From Rhodopirellula halodulae (GTDB taxonomy: Bacteria > Planctomycetota > Planctomycetia > Pirellulales > Pirellulaceae), in assembly GCF_020966775.1 (NCBI RefSeq), contig NZ_JAJKFV010000002.1, forward strand, positions 62,001 to 126,000: 64,000 nt of DNA, written 5' to 3'. Positions 44,782-54,100 of this stretch are shown one piece after another (the first letter of the stretch is position 1; each line of letters starts with the position of its first letter). Under the pieces are notes generated by a model, which ran no database searches, was not told the origin of the DNA, and saw only the letters and a program-made list of their open reading frames with translations. A program made the translations under genes and the position numbers.

Positions 44782-45270
44782 TCAGTGAATCGAACAGCTG
44801 CCGGAGTCGCAGGACTTGCCGGCCAATCGGTACCGGCGTTTCGCAACCTCGCGATACAGCCGTCGCCAAATTCCTGCGGTTCCGGGCAGATGCAGAATAG
44901 GAGCCGCCAACCAAAGCGTCGGCAAACGCCGGGATAGATAGCGAACCGCGTCGGCACCGCCGTGACGCCGATTTTGCTGGTCCACCACGTACATTTGCTC
45001 CATCAGTTCTTCTCGCGTCAGATCGGGGTACCAACTGGCCACGCGAGAATCATGCAGTGAGAGATAAGCCAATCGCTTTCCGCCCCAATCCAACCGACGC
45101 AGATTTTTGACTGCCGCCCGACAGAAATTGCATTCGCCGTCGTAAATCACCACATCGCAACCAGGACACTGATCCGGATCTTGAAGCGGATTGGACGTGT
45201 CTGGCTGAGGGCGATCGGACGACTCACAATTGGGGGTCGTCTCGGCGGCTGGCAGTGTGCTTTCAGTCAT
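44782..45270 (-). CDS. DCC-family thiol-disulfide oxidoreductase-like protein (DUF393)
   Basis: 162 residues. The core begins VVIYDGECNFCRAAVKNLRRLD, the DxxCxxC signature of the DCC family, thioredoxin-fold proteins thought to act on disulfides. The middle (AYLSLHDSRVASWYPDLT, MYVVDQQNRRHGGADAVRYL) also fits. The first 35 residues are an additional low-complexity acidic region with one CPGC. The C-terminus CDSGSC adds two cysteines. Substrate unknown. It has no near neighbour on this strand, and upstream of it is a tandem repeat (45298-45333). Confidence 0.85.
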   Translation of the reverse strand: MTESTLPAAETTPNCESSDRPQPDTSNPLQDPDQCPGCDVVIYDGECNFCRAAVKNLRRLDWGGKRLAYLSLHDSRVASWYPDLTREELMEQMYVVDQQNRRHGGADAVRYLSRRLPTLWLAAPILHLPGTAGIWRRLYREVAKRRYRLAGKSCDSGSCSIH

Positions 45271-45297
45271 ACAATCAATTGTAGGCTACAGATCAGT

Positions 45298-45333
45298 GTT
45301 CCGACCGGACTCTGGGTTCCGACCGGACTCTGG
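45298..45333. repeat. Perfect tandem duplication of 18 bp
   Basis: GTTCCGACCGGACTCTGG occurs twice head-to-tail (45298-45315 and 45316-45333). It lies 28 bp upstream of the DCC gene start, in the space between two divergent genes. Probably a recent slippage event; if it contains an operator half-site, duplication would change regulation. Confidence 0.8.
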
Positions 45334-45568
45334 CTAGTTGGATCCCAAAAGCATCCAACCAATACATGCCAGTACAGGATCGCATCCCGCGTGATTCCGG
45401 GGAACCAGGACAATTCTGCTGCGGACGGTCGCGTCGTCGCGTTATAATCGTTGCAACGACGTCTCAGATTGTTGCAATCGCTATACCGCGAATTCCGCGA
45501 TGGCTTCACAATGGCGGGTTCGTTTTGCGAGCCTCCCAACCCCTCGGGCCTCCCAAAGAGATCCATTT

Positions 45569-47332
45569 ATGAACGTTCGGCCACCATCGCACGGTTCCCA
45601 CTCGTCCAGTCCGCATGACGAAGGGCTGCCCTTGTCACCGGAGCAGGCTCAGTCCGCGGTCGAGACCAAAGTGCGGTCGGCACGTCACCGATTGATGTTG
45701 GGACAGTTTGGACGCTCGTTCGCGGTTTTTTGGTTCGTCGGTCTCATTGTCGCCACGATCGCAATTGCCGCGGTCGCGATCACCCCCGTCCCGCTTGAAA
45801 TACTGAATCTCGAACCGTCCGCGGAATCGGTCCAGCAATGGTCAATTGGCTGGATCGCCGCGGTCACCATCGTGTCAGCGATCGCAGCAGCGCTGGCCAT
45901 GTGGTGGAAAGCACCATCGCTGCTTCAAGTCGCCGCCGAAGTGGATTCGCGATTCGCACTGAAGGCGCGGCTGAGCAGCGTGCTCGCTTCGCAACAAACC
46001 GTCGATGTCGATTCGCGTGCCGGCAAAGCATTGCGTCAGGATGCCGCCCGCCGCGCGAGCAAGCTTTCGATTGCCGATCAATTTCCTCTGACACCTCAAC
46101 GTGTGTCTTGGTTGCCGCTGGCCATCATCCCAATTTTGTTGGTGATGGTCTTCGTGGTGAAACCAGCCACCGATGCTCCCTTGGAAGGTACCGAACTCGT
46201 CAACGCCAGCGAGATCCGCCAGGTCAAAATTGCTGCCGCGGAACTGAAGAAAAGGTTGGCTCAGCAGAAACGACAAGCCGATGCCAAAGGCTTGCTCGAA
46301 GCTCGCGAAATGTTTGAGAAGATGGAGTCTCAACTGGACAAGATCACCGAGAGCAAAACACTGACTCGCAAAGACGCATTGCTGGAGCTGAATGACATCA
46401 AGGAACAAATCCAAGCTCGCAAAGACCGCTTGGGTTCACCCGACGAGATGCGAAAGGTCATGACCCAAATGAAAGGTTTGGAAGGTGGCCCCGCCGAGAA
46501 AGTTGCCTCGCAAATTCAAAAGGGAGACTTCGGAAAAGCGGCGGAGGAAATCAAGAAGCTGGCCAATCAGGTCAAAGACGGAACGCTGTCAAAAGAACAG
46601 AAAGAGAAACTGAAAAAACAAATTCAGCAAATGGCCGAACAAATGAAGAAGGCCGCCGCGGAGCATCAACAAAAGAAAGAACAGCTGAAGAAGCAAATCG
46701 AACAAGCTCGCCGAGAAGGCCGCAACGAGGATGCGGCCAAGCTGCAACAGAAATTGAACGAAGCCGAAGCGGCCGATTCTCAAACAAAGCAAATGCAGCA
46801 AATGGCGGAAGCATTGGAGCAAGCCGCGGAATCAATGGAACAAGGCGACGCAGCGGCAGCAGCCGAAGCGATGGAGGAGATGTCGCAGCAACTGGGCGAC
46901 ATGCAGCAAGCCCTGTCAGAGCTGGAAGATCTTGAGTCCGCGCTCGGTGACTTATCGCAGTCCAAAAACCAAATGAATTGCAAACAATGCAACGGCGATG
47001 GCTGCCAAGAGTGTCAAGGTGATGGGTTCGGCGACGGCGACAAACCCGGCCAAGGGATGGGGAAAGGCAAGGGCAAAGGTGACCGTCCCGAGGAAGAATC
47101 CGACACCAACACCTACGACACGCAAGTTCGCGGCAAGGTCAAACGTGGCCGCGCCATCATCGCGGGCTTTGCCGATGGTGCGAACCGAAAAGGTGTCACT
47201 CGCGAGGACATTCAATCCGCGATCGAATCCAACCTCAGCGAAGAAAGCGACCCGTTGGAAGACCAGGTCCTGCCCCGCGACGAACGTGAACAAACTCGCG
47301 AGTACTTTGATCGACTTCGAGAAGGTTCATGA
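45569..47332 (+). CDS. Membrane protein with long coiled coil and Cys-rich knuckle
   Basis: 587 residues. Three membrane helices (about 50-70, 93-112, 178-195) precede a long soluble part. Residues 210-470 are highly charged helix with Gln/Lys/Glu-rich heptads (KKQIQQMAEQMKKAAAEHQQ and similar). Then comes a DnaJ-like zinc knuckle CKQCNGDGCQECQGDGFGDGD (about 470-490, CxxC and CxxC), a Gly/Lys-rich linker and a conserved-looking C-terminus (RGRAIIAGFADGANRKGVTRE). Not an enzyme by any motif that I can see. ATG 45569 is preferred to the GTG-type start 69 bp upstream. The next gene overlaps by 4 bp; the two products likely act together at the membrane. Confidence 0.8.
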   Translation: MNVRPPSHGSHSSSPHDEGLPLSPEQAQSAVETKVRSARHRLMLGQFGRSFAVFWFVGLIVATIAIAAVAITPVPLEILNLEPSAESVQQWSIGWIAAVTIVSAIAAALAMWWKAPSLLQVAAEVDSRFALKARLSSVLASQQTVDVDSRAGKALRQDAARRASKLSIADQFPLTPQRVSWLPLAIIPILLVMVFVVKPATDAPLEGTELVNASEIRQVKIAAAELKKRLAQQKRQADAKGLLEAREMFEKMESQLDKITESKTLTRKDALLELNDIKEQIQARKDRLGSPDEMRKVMTQMKGLEGGPAEKVASQIQKGDFGKAAEEIKKLANQVKDGTLSKEQKEKLKKQIQQMAEQMKKAAAEHQQKKEQLKKQIEQARREGRNEDAAKLQQKLNEAEAADSQTKQMQQMAEALEQAAESMEQGDAAAAAEAMEEMSQQLGDMQQALSELEDLESALGDLSQSKNQMNCKQCNGDGCQECQGDGFGDGDKPGQGMGKGKGKGDRPEEESDTNTYDTQVRGKVKRGRAIIAGFADGANRKGVTREDIQSAIESNLSEESDPLEDQVLPRDEREQTREYFDRLREGS

Positions 47333-47937
47333 ATCGAGTTCAGCTGGTCAGTCTCGGCTTGATCACCGCCGGATGCGTCTGGCGCGCCCTGTGGATTGTC
47401 GCCTGCGTGCCGGATCGCACTGACACCGCCGACCAAGTTCGAAAAGTTGTCACCACCTCCATCCAACAAGATCTACGGGATGCCGGTTGGAGCGAATCTC
47501 AGATCGATGCCGCTGAGTTGTCGTTGCTGGTTCGCGCCGCGAAGTCGCCCGCCTCATCCGACGTCAACCCAGATCTTTCGAATTGGAATCGCACGTCGGT
47601 TCAACGCTTTGATCCGGAAGCCGAAGTCTGGATTGTACCTGGCAAGGATGGCCAACCAGGATGGGACGGTTGGGATGATAACCAGAATGGAACCGTCGAC
47701 GATCGATCGGAACTCGGTGCCGCTTGGAGCGACGATCACTGCGTGACGCCTCTTTCGCCGGACTTCCCAGCCATTCCTCGCGAGCGTTCGCGAATCATCA
47801 ACCGAGGAACCTTCGTCGCCTCGGATTGGAAGACGGTGGCAACCGCGAACTCAACCGATTCGCAATCGTCCAATCTGCGTTGGCGTTTTGTCTACACCAA
47901 CTCATCGATCGAACGTGATCAAGCTGCTGCTGAGTGA
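47329..47937 (+). CDS. Exported protein with an EF-hand-like calcium loop
   Basis: 202 residues. Starts inside the stop of the coiled-coil gene (ATGA). A hydrophobic N-terminal segment (VQLVSLGLITAGCVWRALWI) suggests an anchor or signal. The loop DDNQNGTVDDRSE (about 116-128) fits the Dx[DN]x[DN]Gx[IV] pattern of EF-hand/dockerin calcium sites. The rest has no recognised domain. Its tight coupling to the coiled-coil membrane protein suggests one complex, with this part outside the cytoplasm. The 3' end overlaps the convergent ATPase-like gene by 19 bp. Confidence 0.7.
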   Translation: MNRVQLVSLGLITAGCVWRALWIVACVPDRTDTADQVRKVVTTSIQQDLRDAGWSESQIDAAELSLLVRAAKSPASSDVNPDLSNWNRTSVQRFDPEAEVWIVPGKDGQPGWDGWDDNQNGTVDDRSELGAAWSDDHCVTPLSPDFPAIPRERSRIINRGTFVASDWKTVATANSTDSQSSNLRWRFVYTNSSIERDQAAAE

Positions 47938-48740
47938 ACCGAAGCCCTAGCGTTTGCCCTGGCGGATTCGCGTTTCTGCGTCAGCCACTCTTCGCTCGCC
48001 ACCACGTTGCCGCGAAAACGAAGCAGTGACTTCAAGTCCAAGCGAGGCACTTTTTCGCGTGCTCCCCAAATCAATGCGAGATGGGTCAGCAGCCCCAAAC
48101 GGTGATAGTTGCCTTGCGACCATTCGGCCAATTGCTCAGCCGCATCATCTGTAACGCAGGATTTCGGTTGACCCGCGTGACGGAAGTTGTCCAACAAGCA
48201 TTTCGCCATGGCTCGCGTGGAAGTTTCGAAACGGTGCGTTGGCATGTGACCATGCCCCGGCACGATGAATGAACGAACCACCAACATCGTCATGGGTGCG
48301 TGCCGCGGATCGCGGCTCACGGTTTGTTCATACCACTTCAGCAGTGAAGACTTAGAAGTCCCATCCACGATCGCCAGTGTCCGGATGCCTTGGTGTTGAT
48401 TCTGGCGTGAGACGTCCAACCAATTCTGCAACCGCTGCCTGTCAAAGCCAGCTTCAGTGGAGGCCAACACCTCCAATGGCATGCGTTCAATCCCCTGCGT
48501 GGCTTTCCAACGCCGCGTCCAGGTCGTGATGCCCGCGCCCGGTGCAGCGTGCACAACCGCGAGAGAAACGTGATTTCGCAACTGGGTCGTAACCCAAAGA
48601 TTCGCCTTTTGATGCTCAGCGGTTGGATAAATGTATTCGTCGCGATGGACGGGCACTTCCACATCCGGTGGTTCCGTGAAAGGTTGACGGAACAATCCCC
48701 AGTGGCAGCGATCGGCCGGGCTGAGCAACGGGATCGGCAT
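47919..48740 (-). CDS. ExeA/TniB-like ATPase relative with a degenerate P-loop
   Basis: 273 residues. The opening (CHWGLFRQPFTEPPDVEVPVHRD) resembles the ExeA-type AAA start (YxGLxxxPFxxxPD). The Walker A position reads HAAPGAGITTWTRR, with Ile in place of the nucleotide-binding Lys, so it is unlikely to bind ATP normally. A Walker-B-like LAIVDGTS follows. The C-terminal half is helical (AEQLAEWSQGNYHRLGLLTHLAL), as in the lid of AAA proteins. It may act as a regulator in a complex with an active ATPase; the AAA ATPase encoded at 49775 is a candidate partner. ATG 48740 is used instead of the TTG at 48746. Confidence 0.65.
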   Translation of the reverse strand: MPIPLLSPADRCHWGLFRQPFTEPPDVEVPVHRDEYIYPTAEHQKANLWVTTQLRNHVSLAVVHAAPGAGITTWTRRWKATQGIERMPLEVLASTEAGFDRQRLQNWLDVSRQNQHQGIRTLAIVDGTSKSSLLKWYEQTVSRDPRHAPMTMLVVRSFIVPGHGHMPTHRFETSTRAMAKCLLDNFRHAGQPKSCVTDDAAEQLAEWSQGNYHRLGLLTHLALIWGAREKVPRLDLKSLLRFRGNVVASEEWLTQKRESARANARASVHSAAA

Positions 48741-48876
48741 GAACAATGGTCTCTCAAGAACAAACTGCTATCGCTAGTCAGATCGACTGCCCCCGCTCGC
48801 CGATTGCTTTCTGTTTCGGTTACCTTGCGAGATCGTTGTAACCCGCACGACCGGCCCGACTGATGTCCGTTGATCC

Positions 48877-49629
48877 ATGACTCGACGCTATTTTGTTCCA
48901 GACCTGAAAGCCCAAGCCCCGGTGGTCCAATTGCCGGACGAGGAAGCGTCTCACGCGGCGCGAGTGATGCGGGTGCAAACCGGTGACGCCATCGAACTGT
49001 TCGATGGTTCAGGGAACCAATGCACGGCGGAGGTGATGTCGGTCAGCAAACGAGAATGCACCGTTCGCTGCGACACCATTGTGCATGTGAACCGTGAGCC
49101 GAGCGTGCACTTGGATTTGGCCATCGGTTTGCCCAAACCGGATCGTGCAAAAGAATTGATGGAACGCTTGACGGAACTGGGCGTCTCTCGTGTCATCCCG
49201 GTGGTGTTCGAGCGGACCCAACGTCCTCCCGCGGACAACCTGATGCAAAAACTTCAACGAATTGTGGTCGAAGCCTGCAAACAATCCGGCCGCAACACGT
49301 TGATGCAATTGGATGCACCAATCCGTTTCGCTGAACTGCTGACACTGGACGCTTACGATTGGCAAACTCGACTGGTCGCAATGCCGGACTCGCCTCCGCT
49401 CCCCTGCACGGTACCGGTCCAGGATAAATCTCAAAGCCAGCACGAAGCCAAGAGCTCAGAGCCCCAACGTCCGCGTCAACTCGCCGTGATTGGCCCCGAA
49501 GGCGGACTCTCCGACGTGGAACACCAGCAATGCTTGGCAAAAGGGTTCGACTCATTCGGTCTCGGCAAACGAATCTTGCGGATTGAAACGGCTGCGACGG
49601 TTATTGCGGCGCGACTGCTAATGGATTGA
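48877..49629 (+). CDS. rsmE: 16S rRNA (uracil1498-N3)-methyltransferase
   Basis: 250 residues, standard length. SPOUT methyltransferase that modifies U1498 of 16S rRNA using SAM. N-terminal PUA-like part (RRYFVPDL ... EEASHAARVMRVQTGDAIELFDGSG). C-terminal knot motifs: AIGLPKPDRAKELMERLTELGV, KLQRIVVEACKQSGRN, LAVIGPEGGLSDVEHQQC and LGKRILRIETAATVIAARLL. All are diagnostic for RsmE. A hydrophilic insertion of about 20 residues (VQDKSQSQHEAKSSEPQRPR) precedes the knot. A single gene, divergent from the ExeA-like gene. Confidence 0.96.
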   Translation: MTRRYFVPDLKAQAPVVQLPDEEASHAARVMRVQTGDAIELFDGSGNQCTAEVMSVSKRECTVRCDTIVHVNREPSVHLDLAIGLPKPDRAKELMERLTELGVSRVIPVVFERTQRPPADNLMQKLQRIVVEACKQSGRNTLMQLDAPIRFAELLTLDAYDWQTRLVAMPDSPPLPCTVPVQDKSQSQHEAKSSEPQRPRQLAVIGPEGGLSDVEHQQCLAKGFDSFGLGKRILRIETAATVIAARLLMD

Positions 49630-49774
49630 TAGATCCGTTCACTATGAACAGCGGTGAAGCTTTGGCGTGAAATCGCAAGCTAGGTTTGCGTGGTCAACGA
49701 ATCTGTGAGGGTGGAATCCATCGTCCCAGACGCGTTGAAGTCCCATGTGACCTCATCAACGGCTTGCTTCAAGC

Positions 49775-51100
49775 ATGAATGCCCTGCTCACCGACACGCA
49801 CAATTTCGAATCCGCCGCTCTGGGTGGATTGCTGACAGACGATACGTTCTGGCCAGCCGAGCCTCGCTCTTTGAATGAGCTGGGTCTGTCGGTCAGTTTC
49901 ATCGAGGCGTTGACGCTGAAATCGATTCATCAGATTGGAACGATCAGTGGCCGCAACGTGGCAACCATGATGGGACTGCCATTCCGGTTGGTGGAACCGA
50001 TCGTGGACGCACTTCGCACGCGAAAATTTGTGGCTCACGTCCGTCCCGCCGCGTTCAACGATTACTACTATTCGTTGACGGAGCTCGGACAAAAACGTGC
50101 GCAAACGCACCTGCAGCAATGCGCCTACATCGGTCCCGCACCGGTGCCGCTATCTGACTACACGTTGAGCGTTGAAGCTCAAGCCGCCGGTGTCGATCCA
50201 ATCGAACGCGACGATCTGCAGGCGTCTCTTTCCAACATTTCCTATCAAGACGAGTTGCTGGACCAAATTGGGCCGGCCATCAACAGCAACACAGGTATGT
50301 TTCTGTTTGGGCCTCCCGGAAACGGTAAAACCACCATCGCTCGCAGTCTCACACATTGCTTGGGCCAAGAGATCTGGATCCCGCATGCGATTCTGGATGA
50401 TGGAAACCTGATCAAAGTCAAAGACGACGCCTATCACCAAGAGGCTCCCATCCCGGAAGGAGATGGCCAACTTCTGAAGGCTCAAGAATGGGATCGCCGC
50501 TGGATTCGTATTCAACGCCCCAGCGTCGTTGTGGGTGGCGAGTTGGTGATGGAGAACCTCGAAGTTCGCCACGACCATCGCTCCAACATTTGCGAAGCAC
50601 CGCTGCAGATGAAAAGCAATTGCGGATGTTTGCTGATCGACGACTTTGGGCGGCAACGAATCGCCCCCGAAGAACTTCTGAATCGTTGGATCGTTCCGCT
50701 TGAGAACCGTTGCGACTACCTGACGTTGCCGACCGGCAAGAAGATCCAAATTCCATTTGAACAGTTGATCCTGTTCTCCACCAACTTGAATCCCGATGAC
50801 TTGGTGGACGAAGCGTTTCTGCGACGCGTGCCTTACAAAATTTTCGTCAACGATCCATCGCCAGACGAGTTTCGCTCGCTGATGAAGACGGTTGCCGCAC
50901 AAATGGGTTTTCCGGAAACCCCCGAAGCCGCCAACCACCTGTTGGCTTACTACCAAAAGAACAATCGTCCGCCACGTCGATGCCATCCGCGTGACTTGCT
51001 GACTCAAGTCGCCAACTTTTGCCGCTATCGACGATTGCCGCTGACGTTGCGTCCAGAATATCTCGATCAAGCGTGCCGAAGTTATTTCAGCGCGTTGTAG
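49775..51100 (+). CDS. AAA ATPase with N-terminal winged-helix-like region
   Basis: 441 residues. Residues 1-120 look helical and winged-helix-like (LTLKSIHQIGTISGRNVATMMGLPFRLVEPIVDAL). A P-loop FGPPGNGKTTIARSL (about 176-190) and Walker B CLLIDDFGRQR (about 286-296) with arginine-finger-like LRRVPYK follow; the C-terminal lid is rich in helices and ends in DQACRSYFSAL. Sequence order resembles the ATPase of a chaperone or secretion type; no protease or helicase domain. The kinase-tubulin fusion gene begins 97 bp downstream on the same strand, suggesting joint function. Function otherwise unknown. Confidence 0.8.
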   Translation: MNALLTDTHNFESAALGGLLTDDTFWPAEPRSLNELGLSVSFIEALTLKSIHQIGTISGRNVATMMGLPFRLVEPIVDALRTRKFVAHVRPAAFNDYYYSLTELGQKRAQTHLQQCAYIGPAPVPLSDYTLSVEAQAAGVDPIERDDLQASLSNISYQDELLDQIGPAINSNTGMFLFGPPGNGKTTIARSLTHCLGQEIWIPHAILDDGNLIKVKDDAYHQEAPIPEGDGQLLKAQEWDRRWIRIQRPSVVVGGELVMENLEVRHDHRSNICEAPLQMKSNCGCLLIDDFGRQRIAPEELLNRWIVPLENRCDYLTLPTGKKIQIPFEQLILFSTNLNPDDLVDEAFLRRVPYKIFVNDPSPDEFRSLMKTVAAQMGFPETPEAANHLLAYYQKNNRPPRRCHPRDLLTQVANFCRYRRLPLTLRPEYLDQACRSYFSAL

Positions 51101-51197
51101 TCAACTTCGATCCTTTGCTTCGTGCCTCGCTGAGGTTCTTCAAAGCTTCACCAACTAAACAGTATCACCCACCTCCTTCGTTGTTTCGCGTCGTCCC

Positions 51198-54100
51198 ATG
51201 ACCGTTCAATCCACTCCAAACATCGCTCCCGGCTATGAGCCCATTGCTGGCTACACGCTGGAAAAGAAGATCGGCGAAGGCGGCTTCGGCGAAGTGTGGT
51301 TGGCCAATGCGCCTGGTGGATTGAAGAAGGCGGTCAAATTTGTCTTTGGAGCAACCGATGCCAAGCGAGGCTCTCGCGAATTAAAATCGCTGGAGCGCAT
51401 CAAAGGCGTCCACCATCCGTTCCTGTTGACGCTGGAACGATTCGGCATTGTCGACGACCGGTTGGTGATCGTGACCGAACTTGCCGATGGTTCCCTCGAA
51501 GACATTCTGAAGCGTCACCAAGACCGAGGTTCGTGCGGCATTCCGCGTGCGGCTTTGTTGTCTTACTTGCACGATGCCGCAGATGCGCTGGACTACCTGC
51601 ACAGCAACTATCAACTTCAGCATTTGGACGTGAAGCCTGGCAACCTTTTGCTTGTTGGCGGTCACGTCAAAGTTGGTGATTTTGGTCTCCTCAAAGACCT
51701 TCGCGAAAACGACCATTCCGTGGTGGGCGGGCTGACACCCATTTATGCACCACCGGAACTCTTTGACGGTCGGCCCAGTATCAACAGCGATCAATACTCG
51801 CTGGCGGTGATGTACCAAGAACTCTTGACCGGAACACGTCCGTTCACCGGACGCACGATCGCTCAATTAGCCACGCAGCATATCCACGCCGCGCCGGTGC
51901 TGGATCCGTTGCCCGCAGCCGATCGAGTCGCGGTGGCGAGGGCGCTAGAAAAGAATCCGGATCGTCGCTTTGAAAGCTGCAAGGACTTTGTCGAGGCATT
52001 GCGAACGCCTCGCGGTCGCGATGAGACGGTGGTGAAGTCGTCCGCCAACCCGAATGTCAAGCAACGCAAAGAAGCGGTCGAAGACCTACCCAGTCTCAAC
52101 TCGGGCCAGCAAGCCTTCTCCGGTCGAGTGACCGGTCACGCGATGGTGATCGCCGTCGGCGGCCTGGGAGCGGAATGTTTGCACGAACTGCGACGCCGTG
52201 TCGCCACACTCCACAGCGCATGTCCCTTGGATTTGCATTCTGTTTTGATCGACACCGACATGAACACCATCCATGCGGCACGATTGACGGAAGCATCCGA
52301 TCGCATTCCACCGGCCACCACGCTACACACACCGCTGAAGTCACCGCAGCAATACCGAGAAGGTCGCACCGATCACTTCCGGTCCATTTCGCGACGTTGG
52401 ATCTACAACGTTCCGCGAAGTGGTTCCACCGAAGGCATGCGTCCGCTGGGTCGATTGGCGATGATGGACCACGCGCAGACCATCGATTCCAAACTGCGTG
52501 AATGCATCGACCACTTGGCCGCTGTCTGTGGTGATCGCGTGCCGTCGATCTATTTGGTCGGCTCGCTGTCGGGCGGCACGGCCAGCGGCATGATGCTGGA
52601 CTTGGCACCAAGACTGCGCACGCTGCTCGATGAAGCCAGTTTGGAAAGCGCATCGATCCTTCCGCTGTTCTCAATGGTCTCCGTTCAAGGCAACCCACAC
52701 CAACCGCTAACCCTGCATGATTCGTATGCTGCGATCGCCGAGATCAGCCACTACATGCATCCGGAAAACAGCTACCCGGGCGATCCCGGGTTGAACTGGC
52801 CGGGAGTCCCCGCCTCTCGCAACCCGCTTCGCAACGCCTACGTCATCGCTGGTGGTGAAACCAGCGCCGCCGGATGCACCACCATCGTGGATTATCTCTG
52901 GGCCGATGCCACCGGGGCCGGTGAGTTATTGGCGGAAGCTCGCAAGAGTGACATCGACGAACGTTCGCTGCATAGCAAACCCTCGCTGCGCTCGGTGGGT
53001 GTGGCGAGACTGAAGTGCGTTCGCGCATTGGAAGAAAACCTGTTGGCTCCCGCCGCGGCACGTCACCTTCTGCTCAATTGGCTTGGCAACCCCACCGAGG
53101 CTCGTCAGATCGCCTCGGTCACCTGCGAACGTTTTCGAAAGCGTTGCGGGCTGGAACTCGGCGTCTATATCGACGAAGTCAAATCGGCTATTGGAACGGA
53201 CGCCAACGCGGTCTCCGCTGGCTTGTCGCGAATTGTTTCGCAGGTGCCGGCTGATCAACTCCTGCAACCCGAGCGACTGAACCGGTTGCTGCGTGAACGT
53301 CTCAGCGAATGCGATGTGCTGGATCGATTGGATCGAAAGGCTGCCACGCAGATGGTCATGCTCCGACGCGAAATCTCAGTCCGACTGCACGACGGACGCG
53401 TCGATGTGACCACCAGTCTGCAAGCCGTGGAAGAACTGAAACGCTGGTGTTCCGATTCGATCTTGGAATTGGAAGAGCTTGATTTTGGAGTGAAACAGCA
53501 ACAAATTTCTTTGTTGGAATCACTGGTTTCCTCGGAAGATCTTGTGACGGAAATCGAATCCGCGGAGCAACTCGCAGCGTTCGAGCTCAATCGCATTGCA
53601 ATCGAATTGGCCGGTGATCAACTGCGAACCTTCCAACAGAGAATCGGAAGCCTGCACGAAGTGCTCACGCGAATCGCCGTGGGAATCGCCAAAGCGATTC
53701 GATGCGTCCCCGGCGACGACCAGGATTCAGAGAATCCATGGACGGAGATGCCGCAAGAAATTCAAATGCGTTTCAATCCCTTGCTGGATCAACTGCACGC
53801 GCAAACGGCGCCCAAGTGGTTGTTGGGATTGCTGCGTGACCCCAACTCGGAATGGGACGAATCTTCGATGCCGGTGGAGTTGGTTGCGAAGTGTTTGCCG
53901 ATGGTCGAGAGCATCATCGACAACCAACGAGCCATGGAGCTCGAAACATCCGACTCGACGACTTCCACGGGCAAGAGCCAAACCACCGACCCAAACGGAT
54001 CGCCCGCCACCTCCTCACTGACACGACTCACGGGCGAATCGAGCAAAGCATCCATTTCCGAAACCCAAATGTTCGAGCAAACCTCGCACGTCAAACGCGA

